From positions 196,001 through 260,000 of the forward strand of contig NZ_OY760055.1 of assembly GCF_963662885.1 (NCBI RefSeq): 64,000 nt of DNA, in the 5' to 3' direction. The DNA is from an uncultured Pseudodesulfovibrio sp. GTDB taxonomy: Bacteria; Desulfobacterota; Desulfovibrionia; Desulfovibrionales; Desulfovibrionaceae. Position 1 is the stretch's first letter. The number at the start of each line of letters is the position of its first letter. Below the pieces are notes generated by a model that was not told the origin of the DNA, did not search any database, and saw nothing but the letters and a program-made list of their open reading frames with translations. The translations under genes and the position numbers were made by a program. Of the stretch, positions 10,269-18,899 are shown one piece after another.

Positions 10269-10314
10269 ATGACATGGTTGTGAAAAAAAAGGTTTTTTTT
10301 CACAAAAATGTCAT
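10269..10314. repeat. Long near-perfect A/T inverted repeat
   Basis: The inner arms TTGTGAAAAAAAA (10278-10290) and TTTTTTTTCACAA (10293-10305) are perfectly complementary around a GG loop. After a 2-nt mismatch on each side the pairing resumes for 7 bp (ATGACAT at 10269-10275 with ATGTCAT at 10308-10314). It lies between a terminated operon and glnN and could extrude as a cruciform, act as a bidirectional terminator or bind a dimeric regulator. Confidence 0.75.
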
Positions 10315-10421
10315 CGATAAAAGGCGAAAATCGGGGGTTAAACTACATTTTCGTAGTAAATATCGATTTTCTGAGAAACCCCATCCGCGTATCCTCCTGT
10401 ATATACGAACTTTTCATTGTT

Positions 10422-10475
10422 TGGCATATAACTTGGTATAAAGGGCGTCTAGACTACAAGGGTCAGGCGCCCTTT
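10422..10475 (+). promoter_or_regulatory. Candidate glnN promoter and leader hairpin
   Basis: TGGCAT-N5-TTGGT at 10422-10437 resembles a sigma-54 -24/-12 element with one mismatch in the -12 GC. A TATAAA hexamer at 10437-10442 could alternatively serve a sigma-70 promoter with a poor -35. Directly after, AAAGGGCG (10440-10447) and CGCCCTTT (10468-10475) form a perfect 8-bp inverted repeat about 52 nt before the glnN start. Either promoter reading is tentative. Confidence 0.35.
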
Positions 10476-10527
10476 GGCCCGGCCGGACGCCGGAAAACCC
10501 ATATTTAATTGCCTGAAGGAGTATTAC

Positions 10528-12711
10528 ATGAGCGGATACCAGACTCGTCAGAACGCAATCAATGCGGTGACCAACTATCAACCCAGCATCGAGACCCTGA
10601 ATTTCGCGGAGACTTCTCCGGCCGAGATCTTCGGCTCCAACGTCTTCAACGAAAAAGTCATGAAGGCCATGCTGCCCAAGGAAGTCTACAAATCCTTGAT
10701 GAAGACCAAGATGGCCGGCGAGAAGCTGGATCCGTCCGTGGCCGGCCCGGTGGCCGCCGCCATGAAAGAATGGGCCATGTCCAAAGGCGCGACCCATTAC
10801 ACCCACGTTTTCTACCCGCTGACCGGCCTGACCGCCGAGAAGCATGACGGCTTCCTGAACCCCGACGGTGAAGGCGGCGCCATCGCCGAATTCGACGGCA
10901 AGCTCCTGATCCAGGGCGAGCCCGACGCCTCCTCCTTCCCGTCCGGCGGCCTGCGCGCCACCTTCGAAGCCCGCGGCTACACCGCCTGGGATATGACCAA
11001 CCCGGCCTACATCCTCGAGAACCCCAACGGCACCTTCCTGTGCATCCCGACCGCCTTCGTCTCCTGGAAAGGCCACGCTCTGGACAAGAAGACCCCGCTG
11101 CTGCGCGCCAACCAGGCCCTGAACAAGGCCGGTCGCCGCTTCCTCAAGCTGTTCGGTTCCGACGACGGCAACATGGTCGTCTCCAACGCCGGTCCGGAGC
11201 AGGAATACTTCCTGGTCGACCGCAACTTCTTCTTCGCCCGCCCCGACCTGATGGTCTGCGGTCGCACCCTGTTCGGCGCCAAGCCCTCCAAGGGCCAGGA
11301 GCTGGACGACCACTACTTCGGCGCCATTCCCCGCCGCGTGCTCTCCTTCATGATGGAAGTCGAGCGTGAGCTGTACAAATTGGGCGTTCCGGTCAAGACC
11401 CGTCACAACGAAGTGGCCCCCGGCCAGTTCGAGATCGCTCCGGTCTACGAGCAGTCCAACCTGGCCACCGACCACAACCAGATGGTCATGACCACCCTGA
11501 AGTCCGTGGCTAAAAAGCACGGCATGGCCTGCCTGCTGCACGAGAAGCCGTTCGCCGGCATCAACGGCTCCGGCAAGCACCTGAACTTCTCCATCTCCAC
11601 CGCCACCCAGGGCTCCCTGTACTCCCCGGGCAACACCCCGCACAAGAACATGCAGTTCCTGGCGGTCACCGCGGCCACCATCCGCGCCGTGGAAAAATAC
11701 TCCAAGCTGCTCCGCGCCGTCGTCGCCTCTGCCGGCAACGACCACCGTCTGGGCGCCAACGAGGCCCCGCCGGCCATCATCTCCATCTTCCTGGGTGAAG
11801 AGCTGGCCGAGATCTTCAACCAGATCGAACTGGGCGACCTCAAGGGCTGCAAGTCCAAGGGCTGCCTGGAGCTGGGCGTCGACACCCTGCCTCCCCTGCC
11901 CATGGATTCCGGCGACCGTAACCGCACCTCCCCGTTCGCCTTCACCGGCAACCGCTTCGAGTTCCGCGCGGTCGGTTCCAACCAGTCCATCGCCGGTGCT
12001 CAGGTTGCCCTGAACACCATCCTGGCCGAGTCCCTGGACTTCATCACCGACGAGATCACCAAGATCACCGGCGGCAAGAAGGCCGGCCTCAAGGAAGCCT
12101 GCCAGAAGGTCCTGCAGGGCATCATGAAGAAGCACGGCCACGTGATCTTCAACGGCGACGGTTACGCCGACGCCTGGCAGAAGGAAGCCGCCAAGCGCGG
12201 TCTGCCCAACCTGAAGACCACCCCTGACGCGCTGCCCGCGCTGGTCGAGAAAGAAGTGATCGCTGTCTTCGAAAAGTACGGCGTCCTGTCCAAGGACGAG
12301 CTGCACTCCCGCTGCGAGATCTACTACGAACAGTACTGCCAGCACATCGTCACCGAGTCCCTGCTGACCGTGAAGGTCGCCAAGACCATCATCCTGCCCG
12401 CCGCCATCCGCTACCAGGGCGAACTGGCTCAGGTTGCCGCCTCCATCAAGGCCGCCGGCATCGAGCCCCGCACCATCCTGCTCCAGGAAGTCACCGACAA
12501 GCTGCGTGACCTCCAGCAGGGCATCGTGGCTCTGGAAGAGATCATCGCCAAGGATGACTTTGACTCCCCCGAGGAAGACGCCAAGTACAAGGTCGCCAAG
12601 ACCCTGCCCGCCATGCTCGCCGTCCGCGAAGTGGCCGACTCCCTCGAAGGCATCGTGGCCGACGATCTGTGGCCCCTGCCCAGCTACCAGGAAATGCTCT
12701 TCATTAAGTAA
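10528..12711 (+). CDS. glnN: Glutamine synthetase type III
   Basis: Cytoplasmic enzyme making glutamine from glutamate, ammonia and ATP. The 727-residue length is typical of GSIII and much longer than GSI or GSII. Conserved active-site stretches include NEVAPGQFEIAPVYEQ (~295-310), INGSGKHLNFS (~348) and GANEAPPAIIS (~415). The ATG at 10528 (MSGYQTRQNA) follows GAAGGAG; an 18-codon in-frame extension upstream lies in the leader and is unlikely to be translated. The gene stands alone between strong terminators. Codon use is strikingly rich in C-ending codons, consistent with high expression. Confidence 0.96.
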   Translation: MSGYQTRQNAINAVTNYQPSIETLNFAETSPAEIFGSNVFNEKVMKAMLPKEVYKSLMKTKMAGEKLDPSVAGPVAAAMKEWAMSKGATHYTHVFYPLTGLTAEKHDGFLNPDGEGGAIAEFDGKLLIQGEPDASSFPSGGLRATFEARGYTAWDMTNPAYILENPNGTFLCIPTAFVSWKGHALDKKTPLLRANQALNKAGRRFLKLFGSDDGNMVVSNAGPEQEYFLVDRNFFFARPDLMVCGRTLFGAKPSKGQELDDHYFGAIPRRVLSFMMEVERELYKLGVPVKTRHNEVAPGQFEIAPVYEQSNLATDHNQMVMTTLKSVAKKHGMACLLHEKPFAGINGSGKHLNFSISTATQGSLYSPGNTPHKNMQFLAVTAATIRAVEKYSKLLRAVVASAGNDHRLGANEAPPAIISIFLGEELAEIFNQIELGDLKGCKSKGCLELGVDTLPPLPMDSGDRNRTSPFAFTGNRFEFRAVGSNQSIAGAQVALNTILAESLDFITDEITKITGGKKAGLKEACQKVLQGIMKKHGHVIFNGDGYADAWQKEAAKRGLPNLKTTPDALPALVEKEVIAVFEKYGVLSKDELHSRCEIYYEQYCQHIVTESLLTVKVAKTIILPAAIRYQGELAQVAASIKAAGIEPRTILLQEVTDKLRDLQQGIVALEEIIAKDDFDSPEEDAKYKVAKTLPAMLAVREVADSLEGIVADDLWPLPSYQEMLFIK

Positions 12712-12724
12712 GCGCGCTCCTGCC

Positions 12725-12774
12725 AAGCGCAAAACAAGGGCCTCGGCTTATGCCGGGGCCCTTTTTTTGCGCTT
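12725..12774. terminator. Strong bidirectional terminator after glnN
   Basis: An outer stem AAGCGCAAAA / TTTTGCGCTT (12725-12734 with 12765-12774) encloses a GC-rich inner stem (12738-12746 with 12751-12761, TTAT loop). Seven T residues follow the inner stem (12762-12768). The A-tract on the left gives a T-tract on the opposite strand. Confidence 0.85.
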
Positions 12775-12789
12775 GTCGGAGCGCGGTGC

Positions 12790-12909
12790 GGCTTTCGATA
12801 GCGGGCCATCCGCACATTTTTCGAGGGCCCGCCTGATCCTCACGTACTGGGGTACGCTGCGGTCAGGCGAACCCTCGAAAAATGCACGGCTGACCCACTC
12901 TCGAAAGCC
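12790..12909. repeat. Palindromic element family A, copy 1
   Basis: A 120-bp element that folds nearly end to end. GGCTTTCGA (12790-12798) pairs with TCGAAAGCC (12901-12909). The middle arms around 12816-12835 and 12863-12884 pair over CATTTTTCGAGGG and CGCCTGA. An apical CGTAC/GTACG stem (12843-12847 with 12852-12856) caps it. A second copy at 49204-49324 conserves flanks and loop but has different, still complementary, stem sequence. No open frame or terminator T-tract explains it. Confidence 0.85.
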
Positions 12910-12931
12910 TTGGTCCGTGCGAGCGCGGGGG

Positions 12932-13145
12932 GAGAGCCGCTGTCGGGTGGCGTTGCCACCCGAGTCGCTCCAGGGAAGAGGGGGGGGGGAGAAAAGTCGG
13001 TGTCGGGTGCCGGGACCGAGTCAGTTTAGGAGAGAGGGGGAGAGAGACGCTTTCGGGGGCCGGGGACCCGAGTCGCTCCAAGGGTGATGAGGGGGCGTGA
13101 GTTGGGGAGAGCCGCTGTTTGGAGCGTTGCCCCAAAAGCGCTCCA
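12932..13145. repeat. Family B hairpin repeats, four tandem degenerate units
   Basis: Four units of about 40 bp start near 12932, 12991, 13042 and 13107. The theme is GAGAGCCGCTGTCGGGTG, a short inverted repeat, then CGAGTCGCTCCA. In unit 1 CGGGTGGC pairs with GCCACCCG across GTT. G-rich spacers separate units. A single unit recurs at 49356-49395, again just after a family A element, so A and B travel together. The region between glnN and the MscS gene holds nothing else recognisable. Confidence 0.7.
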
Positions 13146-13208
13146 TGGGGGGGGCATGCCACACCCTGGTCTCACGGTTGCTCGGGGGAGCCGGAGCCTG
13201 TTCAGAGG

Positions 13209-14489
13209 CTAGTCGGTCTTTCCGTCCAGATCGTTGAGCAGGCGTACTTCCCGTTGGGGGAAGGGGATGGAGATGCCGTGTTCCTTGAAGGCGTCCCAGA
13301 TGTTGAAGAGGACTTCGCTTTTGACGTTGCCGATGCCGCTGTTGGCGTCAGCGATCCAAAAGCACAGCTCCATCTCTATGGCCGAGTCGCCGAAGCCGGC
13401 AAGCCTGCCCAGGGGAGCGGGGGATTTGAGGACACGGCGGGTATTGTCGGCCGCCTGTTCCAGGAGGTCCTTCACCTGATGCGGGTCGGAGCCGTAGGCC
13501 ACGCCCACCGGGATGATCAGGCGGATGTTCCGGTTGGAGTAAGTCCAGTTGACCACCTCGTTGGTGATCATCTGTTCGTTGGGAATCAGATATTCCTTGC
13601 CGTCGCGGGTCAGCACCAGGGCATAGCGCGCGAACATGTTGTGCACCGTGCCGAAGACCCCGCCCACCTCGATGGTGTCGCCGGGTTTGATGGACTTGTC
13701 GGCCAGCAGGAGAATGCCCGCAATGTAGTTGGAGAAGATGGTCTTCAGCCCGAAGCCGACGCCCACGCCCACGGCGCTGGAAAAGATGGCAAAGCTGGTC
13801 AGGTCGATGCCAACGCTGGACATGGCCAGGAGCAGCGCGGCGGTGTACAGGGCGATGTTGACCAGCTTGGCGATGAGCACCTGCAGGGAGGGCGACAGTC
13901 CGGCGCTGGTCCGGATACGTCTGACCATGACCTTGGAAACGGCCGAGGCGATCTGCAGGCACAGGGCGGCCAGGAATATGCCCTTGATGACGCCGTACAG
14001 GGAGATCGACGCCCCGCCCAGGGACACGTTCATGCCCTGCAGGTAGGTGGTCATGGGCTGGAGCAGCCCGCTGACCTGCAGCAGGGCCAGCAGCCAGATA
14101 ACCACCGCCAGCAGCCTGGACAGGAACCGGTTGGGTATGAGCAGGGTGAGCAGCCGGATGGCCACCCAGGCAAGAGCCAGATCGCTGGCCGCGAACAGCC
14201 AGCGCGGGAAATAATCCAGCAGGACCGACGCGCCGATGCAGATCTGGGCAAAGAACACGAAAGCCAGGCAGGTTCCCACTCCTGTGGGAGTGAGGATGAT
14301 GGACCGCAGCACGTCGTTGCGCACGGAGCGCTCGATCCAGGCCACAAACCTCGGCCGGGCGATCCGGCCCAGGGCATAGGCCACGGCCAGGCCGCCGAGG
14401 ATGCACGACCATTCAACGGCCGCATGGGTCGTCAGAAGGTTGGCCTGCAGCCAGTCGAGAATCGCGTTGTAATAGGTCTCAAATCCCAT
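13209..14489 (-). CDS. MscS family mechanosensitive ion channel
   Basis: Inner-membrane channel that opens under membrane tension to release solutes during hypo-osmotic shock. The 426-residue protein has five or so N-terminal hydrophobic helices, then the pore-lining helix and beta-domain entry (SSAVGVGVGFGLKTIFSNYI, ~240-260; LADKSIKPGDTIEV). The cytoplasmic vestibule follows (LIPNEQMITNEVVNWTYSN). Extra helices before the core make it longer than E. coli MscS. No strong ribosome binding site precedes 14489, but MGFETYYN fits a natural start. Confidence 0.93.
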   Translation of the reverse strand: MGFETYYNAILDWLQANLLTTHAAVEWSCILGGLAVAYALGRIARPRFVAWIERSVRNDVLRSIILTPTGVGTCLAFVFFAQICIGASVLLDYFPRWLFAASDLALAWVAIRLLTLLIPNRFLSRLLAVVIWLLALLQVSGLLQPMTTYLQGMNVSLGGASISLYGVIKGIFLAALCLQIASAVSKVMVRRIRTSAGLSPSLQVLIAKLVNIALYTAALLLAMSSVGIDLTSFAIFSSAVGVGVGFGLKTIFSNYIAGILLLADKSIKPGDTIEVGGVFGTVHNMFARYALVLTRDGKEYLIPNEQMITNEVVNWTYSNRNIRLIIPVGVAYGSDPHQVKDLLEQAADNTRRVLKSPAPLGRLAGFGDSAIEMELCFWIADANSGIGNVKSEVLFNIWDAFKEHGISIPFPQREVRLLNDLDGKTD

Positions 14490-14515
14490 TTCAGGGCGGT
14501 CCTTTCGCTAGGCGG

Positions 14516-15013
14516 CTATTGTATCTCGCAGAGGTATTCCTGAATGGATTCGTTGCCCTTGCTGTCCGCGATCTTGATCTCGAGCTTGAACCGGCCCGAG
14601 GGGATCTCCACGTTTTCGGCCTTGATGCTGTTACCTTCGAGATAGGGAGCCAGCCGCTGGGTCAGGTTCTTGGAGAACCATCCCTTGCGCGCCCTGATGT
14701 TCAGGGTGTTCATATCCACCTGGGCAACGCCGTCCTTGAAAACGACCAGCAGGCTCAGTTGGGAGGGGGATTTGATGACCATACCGTTGTCGGTATTCTC
14801 CACCTCGGGGGATTCGAAGACGATTTTGGGCCCCACACCAAACCCTATGCCCTTGGAAGCCACGCCCTTCTCCCACTCCGCGTCGTCCAGAGCCAGCTCC
14901 TGGGCCTCGTCCGCAGAGAGCAGAGACAGCGATCCGGCAGTGGACACGGAAGGCATGACCAGCAGCGCGGTGAGCAGGGTAGCGGCCAGGAAGAGGTGCA
15001 TTGTCTTGAGCAT
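14516..15013 (-). CDS. Exported protein of unknown function
   Basis: A 165-residue protein with a signal peptide (MLKTMHLFLAATLLTALLVM, cleavage near STA-G). The mature part begins with SLSLLSADEAQELAL, then alternating hydrophobic strands (LSLLVVFKDGVAQVD; FKLEIKIADSKGN), suggesting a small beta-sandwich domain. I do not recognise the family. The start at 15013 follows GGAGGG. It is downstream of a lipoprotein gene (10-nt gap) and a caspase-like gene on the same strand, so it is probably the third product of that operon and may act with them in the periplasm. Confidence 0.75.
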   Translation of the reverse strand: MLKTMHLFLAATLLTALLVMPSVSTAGSLSLLSADEAQELALDDAEWEKGVASKGIGFGVGPKIVFESPEVENTDNGMVIKSPSQLSLLVVFKDGVAQVDMNTLNIRARKGWFSKNLTQRLAPYLEGNSIKAENVEIPSGRFKLEIKIADSKGNESIQEYLCEIQ

Positions 15014-15023
15014 GATATCCCTC

Positions 15024-15509
15024 CTAATTGCCCGATTGGGGCTGTTCCTTTTTCTCGAAAACGACCTTGTCGATGATGCCGTTGCCTTTCTGGTAATATA
15101 CCAGGGCATTATAGTCTGCCACCGGTGAATAGATGGCAATATCCTTGAGGTAGTCGTAGGCGGCCACGAGCATGGACAGCACCTCCGAGAAGATGCCCTT
15201 GTCCTGGGTCACCGGGATGAGCTTCACGCTCCCGCCGAACTCTTCGACCTTGGAAAACCAGTGGTCCAGCCTCTTGGGAATGGAGTTCAGGGTAATGGCC
15301 GCCGGGAAGACGAGGGTCACTTCAGGGTAGTCCTGGGACAGGCAGGCGGACAGCTTGCGGTCGAAGCTGTCGGAGTCGAAAAATTCGACCCGGTCCTGGG
15401 GCTCGATAACGGCCGGAGCCTTCTTGGGAGCGCAGGCCGAGGTCAGGAGGACAAGGCACAGCAGGGCCGCTGTCGCCAGAGAGATGGATTTTTTCGTCGC
15501 GTTGAACAT
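15024..15509 (-). CDS. Predicted lipoprotein of unknown function
   Basis: A 161-residue protein whose signal sequence ends in the lipobox LLTSAC, predicting acylation of the cysteine at about residue 26 and membrane anchoring. The mature part contains VEFFDSDSFDRKLSACLSQD and LVAAYDYLKDIAIYSPVADY. I do not recognise a family. The start at 15509 (MFNATKKS) has GGAGAG upstream; an earlier in-frame ATG at 15542 is less likely. It lies between the caspase-like gene and a second exported protein, all on the minus strand. Confidence 0.75.
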   Translation of the reverse strand: MFNATKKSISLATAALLCLVLLTSACAPKKAPAVIEPQDRVEFFDSDSFDRKLSACLSQDYPEVTLVFPAAITLNSIPKRLDHWFSKVEEFGGSVKLIPVTQDKGIFSEVLSMLVAAYDYLKDIAIYSPVADYNALVYYQKGNGIIDKVVFEKKEQPQSGN

Positions 15510-15559
15510 GGTCTCTCCATGTGGCTGAGTGGGGTTTGTCATTGGGCTGCGCGGGACGA

Positions 15560-16942
15560 TTACTTGATTTTCAGCAGGAGAATGCCTGCCCCGTAGGGCT
15601 TGCTCTCGGGCTTGGGCTGCTGCGGCGTTTCCGGCTCGGGCTTTTCCTTTGCCTGGATCACGACGAAGCCCCGGGTGGAACCTTGGTCCATGGTCCTGAA
15701 AGCGCCGTCGCCATAACCCTGCCGGTAGAAATTGACCGGGAACGGGGAATGGAAAATCGCGACCAGCGCCTTGCCCACGGGCGGGGAGGCGGTCAGCTCG
15801 AAGGTGTCGGTCGGTCCGGGGATACTGACGGTCCGGCCCGCCTCCACGTGATTGTCCTGATGGAACTTGTTGGGAAAGAGAATGGTGGGGGCCTTGTCTC
15901 CGGGCTGGATGGTGACCACGTTGAGGTAGCCGTCGGTTTCGGGAGTGCAGGAGATGTTCAACGGCTCCCCGACCCGGAAGACCGTGCCGTTGGTCCTGAC
16001 CTTGACGTCATAGGCGGCATGGCCCGCGATCTTTCGGATCTGGGTGATCCAGTCCTCGGCCTTTAGTGCCTTGGGAACAAACAGGTTCTTTTCATTGTGC
16101 GCGGCGTCGCCGACCAGGGCCGGGCTGTAGACCATGGCCGGTTCCGGCACCGCGTCCGAAATGTAGCGGGTAGTCTCGTTGTAGAGCGTGGTCATGTCCA
16201 GGCTGCGGTCCTTGCTGGCCGATTCGACCGCCTTCTGGATACCGAGAGTGAAGAAGCTGCCTTTGGTGGAAGCCTGGGCCCGCTGGTTGTCCTGGGCCGC
16301 GCTCAGGGCCGAGTAGTTGAGCGGTTCGGCCGTATCCATGGATTTGTCGAGTAGGGAGACCGCCCTGGTCGTCCGGGGCATGCCCGGATACTCTAGGAAC
16401 TTGGGCACGATGCCTTCGTGCTTTGCGGTCATGGCCCGCGTGGCGGTGCCGCTGTGGCAGGCGTCGATGAGAATGAAGACGTTGGAGGACCGCATCTTTT
16501 TGAGCATGTCCCGGAACATGTCGTCCACGAGCACGTTGTTCAGGGTGTTCACGCCGAGGGATACGTCGTTGCAGACCAGGACTTCGTCCGCGTTGTCGCT
16601 TTCGTCCTTGTCCGTGTCGTAAATCTGGGAGCCGTGCCCGCTGAAATAAAAGAGGGCGCGGTCCTCGGGTCCCACGTCGGCGATGAGCCACTGATCCACG
16701 GCGGTGCGGATATTCTTGAGCGTGGCCTGTTCGTCGGTGAGTATCTTGATGTTTTCCGGCTTGTAGCCCAGAGTCAGGGCGACCTTGTGCATGGTCTCGA
16801 TATCTTTGTCGATACCCGGAAGATCAATGCCTTTCATCCGGTACTTGCCGATACCGATGAGCAAGGCCTTGTCGGCGGCGGCCGCCGGTATGGTCGAGAG
16901 AATCAGCAGAAAGAGAACAAGGAATGGGATCAGTCGTTTCAT
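15560..16942 (-). CDS. Exported caspase-like protease with C-terminal DUF4384 (caspase 1)
   Basis: A 460-residue peptidase C14 (metacaspase-type) protein with a signal peptide (cleavage near AAA-DK at ~23). The catalytic dyad is visible: His103 in FYFSGHGSQ and Cys162 in LIDACHSGTA. After the protease domain a DUF4384-like module (~335-430) shows GEPLNISC, TILFPNKFHQDN and FELTASPPVGKALVAIF. The tail is Pro/Glu/Lys-rich. Family members cleave after basic residues; the substrate here is unknown. It heads a three-gene minus-strand operon with a lipoprotein and an exported protein, and is divergent from the sigma factor gene across a 198-bp gap, which could allow coordinated control. Confidence 0.88.
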   Translation of the reverse strand: MKRLIPFLVLFLLILSTIPAAAADKALLIGIGKYRMKGIDLPGIDKDIETMHKVALTLGYKPENIKILTDEQATLKNIRTAVDQWLIADVGPEDRALFYFSGHGSQIYDTDKDESDNADEVLVCNDVSLGVNTLNNVLVDDMFRDMLKKMRSSNVFILIDACHSGTATRAMTAKHEGIVPKFLEYPGMPRTTRAVSLLDKSMDTAEPLNYSALSAAQDNQRAQASTKGSFFTLGIQKAVESASKDRSLDMTTLYNETTRYISDAVPEPAMVYSPALVGDAAHNEKNLFVPKALKAEDWITQIRKIAGHAAYDVKVRTNGTVFRVGEPLNISCTPETDGYLNVVTIQPGDKAPTILFPNKFHQDNHVEAGRTVSIPGPTDTFELTASPPVGKALVAIFHSPFPVNFYRQGYGDGAFRTMDQGSTRGFVVIQAKEKPEPETPQQPKPESKPYGAGILLLKIK

Positions 16943-17140
16943 GGCGTCGTGGCCCTTTAAGAAATTGTTAACAAAAATAATTTCATAGAATGCCCAATTA
17001 ATCAACATCGCATCGCTTGTGGAATGAGACGGACAGATGACTTTTTTTTGCTGTGTGCAACGCTTTTTTCTCCATAGGTTGCGCATCGGGAGACAACCCG
17101 GTATCTCTATTCACGAAGGAAAACCGTCTGCAAATCAGGG

Positions 17141-17992
17141 ATGTTCGCGCCTGTGAATTGGAAAAAAGAGATGTTGGCGAATTGGGAACGGCTTGCCGCG
17201 TTGTCGCGCAAGCGGTTTTCCGATGAGAATTTGGCCGATGAAGCCCTGTTGTACGTCTCCGGCGAGTTGGAGCGGGACGGGTGGAAGCGGCTCAAGTCAT
17301 TTGAAGGGCGGTCCAGCTTCGGCGCGTACCTGCTGCACGTCGCGGCCCGGCTTCTGGAAGATTTCTCACGGAAAAAATTCGGCAGGGTCCGTCCCAACAA
17401 GTGGGTACAGGAACGCGGTGGCATATGGTTGTCCCTGTTCCGGATGCTCTGCCTGGAACGACAGGACGACGAACGGATCGTTGATGTCCTCGCGGCGGCG
17501 GTACCCGGCGGCCGGTCCAGGGAATTCGTCCGAAAGGCCGTTGTGGACGTCAAAATCCACGTCCCCGACTGCGGCAAGTACACGTTGCCCAGCCAGGACG
17601 ACGGCGTGGTCGTGGACGATCTGCCCGGCGACGGCAGTGGTGTCGGGACCGGCAACCCGGCCTCGGATTTGAGCGACCGCCAGAGGGCGGGCGCGCTGGC
17701 CTGCCTGTCCTGGATGGTGGGCGGCGACATGGACTTCGAGTCCGGAGCGGCGACGAGCCTGGCGGACAAGATCTCTGCCGTGGGGCCGACGCTCAACCTC
17801 GATGCCGAGGACAGGCTCTTTTTAAAAATGATCTACCGGGAAGGCATGAACGTCAGCGCGGCGGGGCGTATGCTCGATTGGTCGGCGTCAAAGTCTCACG
17901 GCAGGTTGAAATCGGTGCTGCGGGACCTGCGGGATGCCTTCGAGAGCGCGGGAATAGGCGAGGATTTGCTCGCTTTCATACAGGATGCGTAG
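17141..17992 (+). CDS. ECF-type RNA polymerase sigma factor
   Basis: A 283-residue sigma-70 family protein with region 2-like sequence (~15-80: ALLYVSGELERDGWKRL, FGAYLLHVAARLLEDFSRKK). The C-terminal region 4 helix-turn-helix reads LKMIYREGMNVSAAGRML and KSHGRLKSVLRDLR. A longer than usual linker (~125-200) separates the domains. The first ATG is 17141; an ATG at 17171 has a better upstream purine stretch (GGAAAAAAGAG) and may be the real start. The next gene encodes a zinc-binding anti-sigma factor, the classic pairing. It probably controls the surrounding caspase and envelope genes. Confidence 0.85.
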   Translation: MFAPVNWKKEMLANWERLAALSRKRFSDENLADEALLYVSGELERDGWKRLKSFEGRSSFGAYLLHVAARLLEDFSRKKFGRVRPNKWVQERGGIWLSLFRMLCLERQDDERIVDVLAAAVPGGRSREFVRKAVVDVKIHVPDCGKYTLPSQDDGVVVDDLPGDGSGVGTGNPASDLSDRQRAGALACLSWMVGGDMDFESGAATSLADKISAVGPTLNLDAEDRLFLKMIYREGMNVSAAGRMLDWSASKSHGRLKSVLRDLRDAFESAGIGEDLLAFIQDA

Positions 17993-18005
17993 GGCAGGCG
18001 AAAAT

Positions 18006-18869
18006 ATGGATAATCGTTTGAGCGATGAATATCTGGCCGAGCTGGGCCTTGCCGCAACCGAGACGGACCGAACCCCGGGGCCGTGTCCGTCCGCCGAGGA
18101 TCTGGCCGCGTTGCAGGAAGGACGTCTGGATGCGGCCCGCCGTACCGAAGTTCTGGCCCACCTCGACGCCTGCGCAGGGTGCATGGCCCGGTGGCTGGCC
18201 GTTTCGTCCGATGGCGCGCTTCCGGTTGCGGACCCAGCGCCCAAAGCTTTTTCGCCTCGTCTGATTCAAGCTGTGGCCGCAATCGCGGCCGTGGCTGCCT
18301 GCCTGTTCCTCGCCGTTCATTTCATCCCGATGGCCGGGAGCGAACCCGACTTTGTCCGTTTCGTGGATTCCGGGTATCGGCTCGTGCTGGACGACTCCAG
18401 CCTGTACGCCGAACTCGACGGCCCGGTTCGGGAGCTGGCCGCCTCCGTCGAAACGCGGTCCGAAGAGACCCCGGCCGCACGGACCTTCAAGGCCGGATGG
18501 CAGGCCGGGCTGGTTGCCCTGGGCAAGGGCGAGGTCGCCACTACGGACACGGCGGACAATGAGCGGGCGGCATATGTCTTTTCCGCGGGACGCTGGAGCG
18601 CCCTGCTCCATGCGGTTTTGAGTGTCGACCGGACGCCGGGGCAGCAGTTCTGGAAGGAACAGGCACGGGTCGCCGTGGAGTTCCGGGACAAGACGACGCT
18701 GCTGGCGCCACAGGATCGGGAGCGGCTCAACGCGGTGTGGGGGGACATGACCACGACCATGGAGCGGCTGGCCGAGGGGCCGGAAACGGACCGTTACCGC
18801 GACCGGCTGCGCAGGCTCCTCAAGGGGCTTGGCCGGATACTGGGCGAATTGGATATTGAAGCCGGATAA
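18006..18869 (+). CDS. Membrane anti-sigma factor with zinc-binding (ZAS) motif
   Basis: A 287-residue protein. The N-terminal cytoplasmic part carries the HxxxCxxC motif (HLDACAGC, ~51-58) of zinc-binding anti-sigma factors. One membrane helix follows (~85-105, AVAAIAAVAACLFLAVHF), then an uncharacterised periplasmic domain. By family logic it sequesters the sigma factor encoded 13 nt upstream and releases it when its periplasmic domain senses or is cut by something. The presence of exported caspases next door makes proteolysis an attractive release mechanism, but that is inference. The start at 18006 has AGGGCAGG upstream; an ATG at 17985 overlapping the sigma gene is possible. Confidence 0.85.
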   Translation: MDNRLSDEYLAELGLAATETDRTPGPCPSAEDLAALQEGRLDAARRTEVLAHLDACAGCMARWLAVSSDGALPVADPAPKAFSPRLIQAVAAIAAVAACLFLAVHFIPMAGSEPDFVRFVDSGYRLVLDDSSLYAELDGPVRELAASVETRSEETPAARTFKAGWQAGLVALGKGEVATTDTADNERAAYVFSAGRWSALLHAVLSVDRTPGQQFWKEQARVAVEFRDKTTLLAPQDRERLNAVWGDMTTTMERLAEGPETDRYRDRLRRLLKGLGRILGELDIEAG

Positions 18870-18899
18870 AAAATCAGGCCGTGTCCGTCGAATAATGAT

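Noticed and set aside
10414..12732. A minus-strand open frame of about 770 codons opposite glnN.
   Set aside because: Antisense of a confident glutamine synthetase gene with strong C-ending codon bias; composition is dominated by Gly, Val, Leu and Gln as expected for a shadow frame.
12930..13145. Repeated units that could be a CRISPR array.
   Set aside because: Units are degenerate, internally palindromic over most of their length, separated by G-rich spacers of unequal size, and there are no cas genes.
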